From positions 1 to 43,826 of the forward strand of contig NZ_JAGMUJ010000017.1 in assembly GCF_019049255.1 (NCBI RefSeq): a DNA stretch of 43,826 nt, written 5' to 3'. The notes under the pieces were generated by a model. It made no database searches. It was not told where the DNA came from and saw nothing but the letters and a program-made list of their open reading frames with translations. A program made the position numbers and the translations under genes. Within the stretch, counting starts at the first letter, position 1. Every line of letters begins with the position of its first letter. The stretch comes from Streptomyces sp. AC558_RSS880. GTDB taxonomy: Bacteria > Actinomycetota > Actinomycetes > Streptomycetales > Streptomycetaceae. Below, in pieces: positions 42,522 to 43,826 of the stretch.

Positions 42522-42803
42522 GATCTGGTTGAGGCCGCCGTCGACGGCGACCCCGGGCAGCGGGCCCACGACGTGCTGATCGCCTGGCGCAACTTCAACG
42601 GGGCCTGCGTCGCCGACCGGTTCCGGCGCGCCGTCGCCGAGGGCGACCTGCCGCCCGGCACCGACCCGGACCGGCTCGCCCGGTACGTCGTCTCCCTCTC
42701 CTCCGGGATCGCCGTCCAGGCCGCGAGCGGCATCGACCGTGACGACCTCCAGCAGGTCGCCGACACCACCCTGCTCAACTGGCCTCCGGTGACCTCCCCG
42801 TGA
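42522..42803 (+). pseudogene. C-terminal fragment of a TetR-family regulator
   Basis: An open frame with DLVEAAVDGDPGQRAHDVLI-type sequence, RFRRAVAEGDLPPGTDPDRLARYV, SLSSGIAVQAASG and LQQVADTTLLNWP. This matches the C-terminal ligand domain of TetR-family proteins of the kind that end in a GW-P or NWP tail. The N-terminal HTH is absent: upstream sequence is the promoter and gene of the reductase on the other strand. There is no ribosome-binding site before the GTG at 42573. A truncated, dead regulator, probably cut by a deletion or rearrangement, is the best reading. Confidence 0.72.
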
Positions 42804-42887
42804 CCACGGCCGGTCACCCTCGCAGCGGGCGCTGACGACGCCGCACGGCGGCGAGGGGGAGGAGTCCCAGGGCGCGACGCGCCTCCC

Positions 42888-43514
42888 TCACAGCGCCTTC
42901 AGCGCCTCCGTCGTCGCCCGGGTCAGCGCCGCCAGGTACTCCTTCGGCAGCTTCGGGCTGCGGATGACCACCGAGCGCCAGTACAGGGGGCCCGAGATCA
43001 GGTCGAGGGCCAGGGCGTGGTCGGCGCCGGGGCGGAGTTCGCCGCGCGCCTGTGCCGCCGCGACGATGCCCCGGGCGACGGAGTCCTGGCCCTCGCGCAG
43101 CGCCTTCTGCAGGGCCTCGGCGATGTCGGGGTTGCGGGCGGCCTCGGCCTGGAGGTCGGGGAGGATCTGCGAGGCGACGGGGTGGCGCAGGGCGCGGGAG
43201 GTGACCTCGTACAGCAGGCGCAGGTCGCCCTCCAGGGAGCCGGTGTCCGGCGCGGGCAGGCCCTGGACGGCGATCGCGGACAGCAGGTCGAGGACCAGGT
43301 GCAGTTTGGAGCGCCAGCGGCGGTACACCGCGGTCTTGCCGACACCCGCGCGGCGCGCGATCCCCTCGATCGACATCCGCGCGTAGCCGGCCGCCGCCAG
43401 TTCCTCGAAGACGGCCGCCCGGATGGCCTCCGTCACGTCCTGACGCAGTACGGCGGCCCCGGCGGGGGCCCTGCGGCGCGGACGCGGCTGGGGCTCGTCG
43501 GCGTTCGTCGTCAT
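42888..43514 (-). CDS. TetR-family transcriptional regulator
   Basis: 208 residues from ATG 43514 (MTTNADEP); an ATG nine codons upstream is less likely. A basic N-terminal tail (RPRRRAPAG) precedes the HTH (about 28-75): AIRAAVFEELAAAGYARMSIEGIARRAGVGKTAVYRRW. A C-terminal ligand domain ends in LTRATTEALKAL. It is divergent from the export permease gene across 142 nt, so that gene and itself are likely targets. The ligand is unknown. Confidence 0.9.
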   Translation of the reverse strand: MTTNADEPQPRPRRRAPAGAAVLRQDVTEAIRAAVFEELAAAGYARMSIEGIARRAGVGKTAVYRRWRSKLHLVLDLLSAIAVQGLPAPDTGSLEGDLRLLYEVTSRALRHPVASQILPDLQAEAARNPDIAEALQKALREGQDSVARGIVAAAQARGELRPGADHALALDLISGPLYWRSVVIRSPKLPKEYLAALTRATTEALKAL

Positions 43515-43656
43515 GCGGACAGCATAGGCCGATACCGTCACGACGAAACGGTTGCGTTCCGGCGTTCTTTCGACTTACGCTCCCGTTGCGACGATACGGT
43601 CCCGTCCCGACGTAGGGACTCCCGTCGCCCCCCTCCCTCTAGCGAAAGCGCCGGAT

Positions 43657-43826
43657 GTGAGTCAGGCCCTCCACACACCACCCCCCGCACCGGCCCGCCC
43701 GGTCCCGGCCGAGGACGACCTCGCGGCCCTCGCCGCCAAGTACGGCCTCACGGTCAGCGGCGCCCGGCCGTCCCTCGGCGAGTACGTCCGTCAGCTCTGG
43801 GACCGGCGGCACTTCATCCTCGCCTT
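43657..43826 (+). CDS. Start of a TagG-like polysaccharide ABC export permease (3' cut by window)
   Basis: 56 codons from GTG 43657 to the window end, with an AGCGAAAG stretch upstream. A Pro/Ala-rich N-terminal tail leads to LAAKYGLTVSGARPSLGEYV and RQLWDRRHFILAF. The LW-RR-F motif just before the first membrane helix is typical of the amphipathic start of ABC-2/TagG-type permeases that export teichoic acids and O-antigen-like polymers. An ATPase partner would be expected beyond the edge. Its position next to the glycopolymer genes supports the call, but only the cytosolic N-terminus is visible. Confidence 0.62.
   Translation, partial: MSQALHTPPPAPARPVPAEDDLAALAAKYGLTVSGARPSLGEYVRQLWDRRHFILA

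Noticed and set aside
43515..43656. TetR operator in the divergent region
   Set aside because: Related GATAC-GTC sequences occur twice, but they are direct and imperfect, not a convincing palindrome.

Overview
The window is chromosomal DNA from a Streptomyces (or a very close actinobacterial relative). The evidence is very high GC with strong third-position GC, a matAB aggregation locus, a tandem pair of PkaA/PkaB-type Ser/Thr kinases, a LAXTG sortase substrate, and the linked set ftsE-ftsX-S41 protease-smpB-ssrA-prfB. As I remember it, this order is largely collinear with the S. coelicolor SCO296x-SCO299x region. I recall that from memory and did not check it.

Region 1 (1-9.1 kb). The end of a secreted FG-GAP repeat protein is followed, on the minus strand, by a translationally coupled trio. 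It comprises a Pro/Thr-rich single-pass membrane protein (matA-like), a fused polysaccharide deacetylase/GT2 synthase (matB-like) and an acyltransferase-3 membrane protein, which together suggest a PNAG-type surface polysaccharide made and decorated by one operon. A LysR regulator faces an MFS transporter, and a LacI regulator follows with its own palindromic operators.

Region 2 (9.1-16 kb). This is a translation-rescue and division block: tmRNA (ssrA), smpB, an S41/Ctp protease, ftsX, ftsE, a small zinc-ribbon membrane protein, a GGENP-repeat LAETG-anchored surface protein and prfB. The ssrA promoter matches the thiol-stress sigma-R consensus (GGGAAT-N18-GTT) exactly. A near match precedes the zinc-ribbon gene.

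Region 3 (16-27 kb). Two Ser/Thr kinases (pkaB, pkaA) are divergent from a large FHA-FtsK-like protein with a degenerate Walker A. A sugar ABC importer follows (lipoprotein plus two permeases, no ATPase). Its MalF-type permease carries an unusual extracytoplasmic insert of about 140-160 residues.

Region 4 (27-43.8 kb). This is a cell-wall glycopolymer island. It has three tandem GT2-CDP-glycerol glycerophosphotransferase fusions, two polytopic GT-C-like membrane proteins, another GT2 with a C-terminal beta-rich domain, and a GalE-type epimerase coupled to an ADP-ribosylglycohydrolase. At the right edge is the start of what looks like a TagG-type polysaccharide export permease. An ohr/ohrR peroxide module with its operator sits in the middle. 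A DHFR/RibD-like reductase, a decayed TetR fragment and an intact TetR regulator lie near the right end. In the three fusions the active-site losses look complementary: copies 1 and 3 keep the GT2 Asp pair but have Arg in the HGT motif, while copy 2 keeps HGT but has lost the GT2 Asp pair. This is the most interesting hypothesis in the window.
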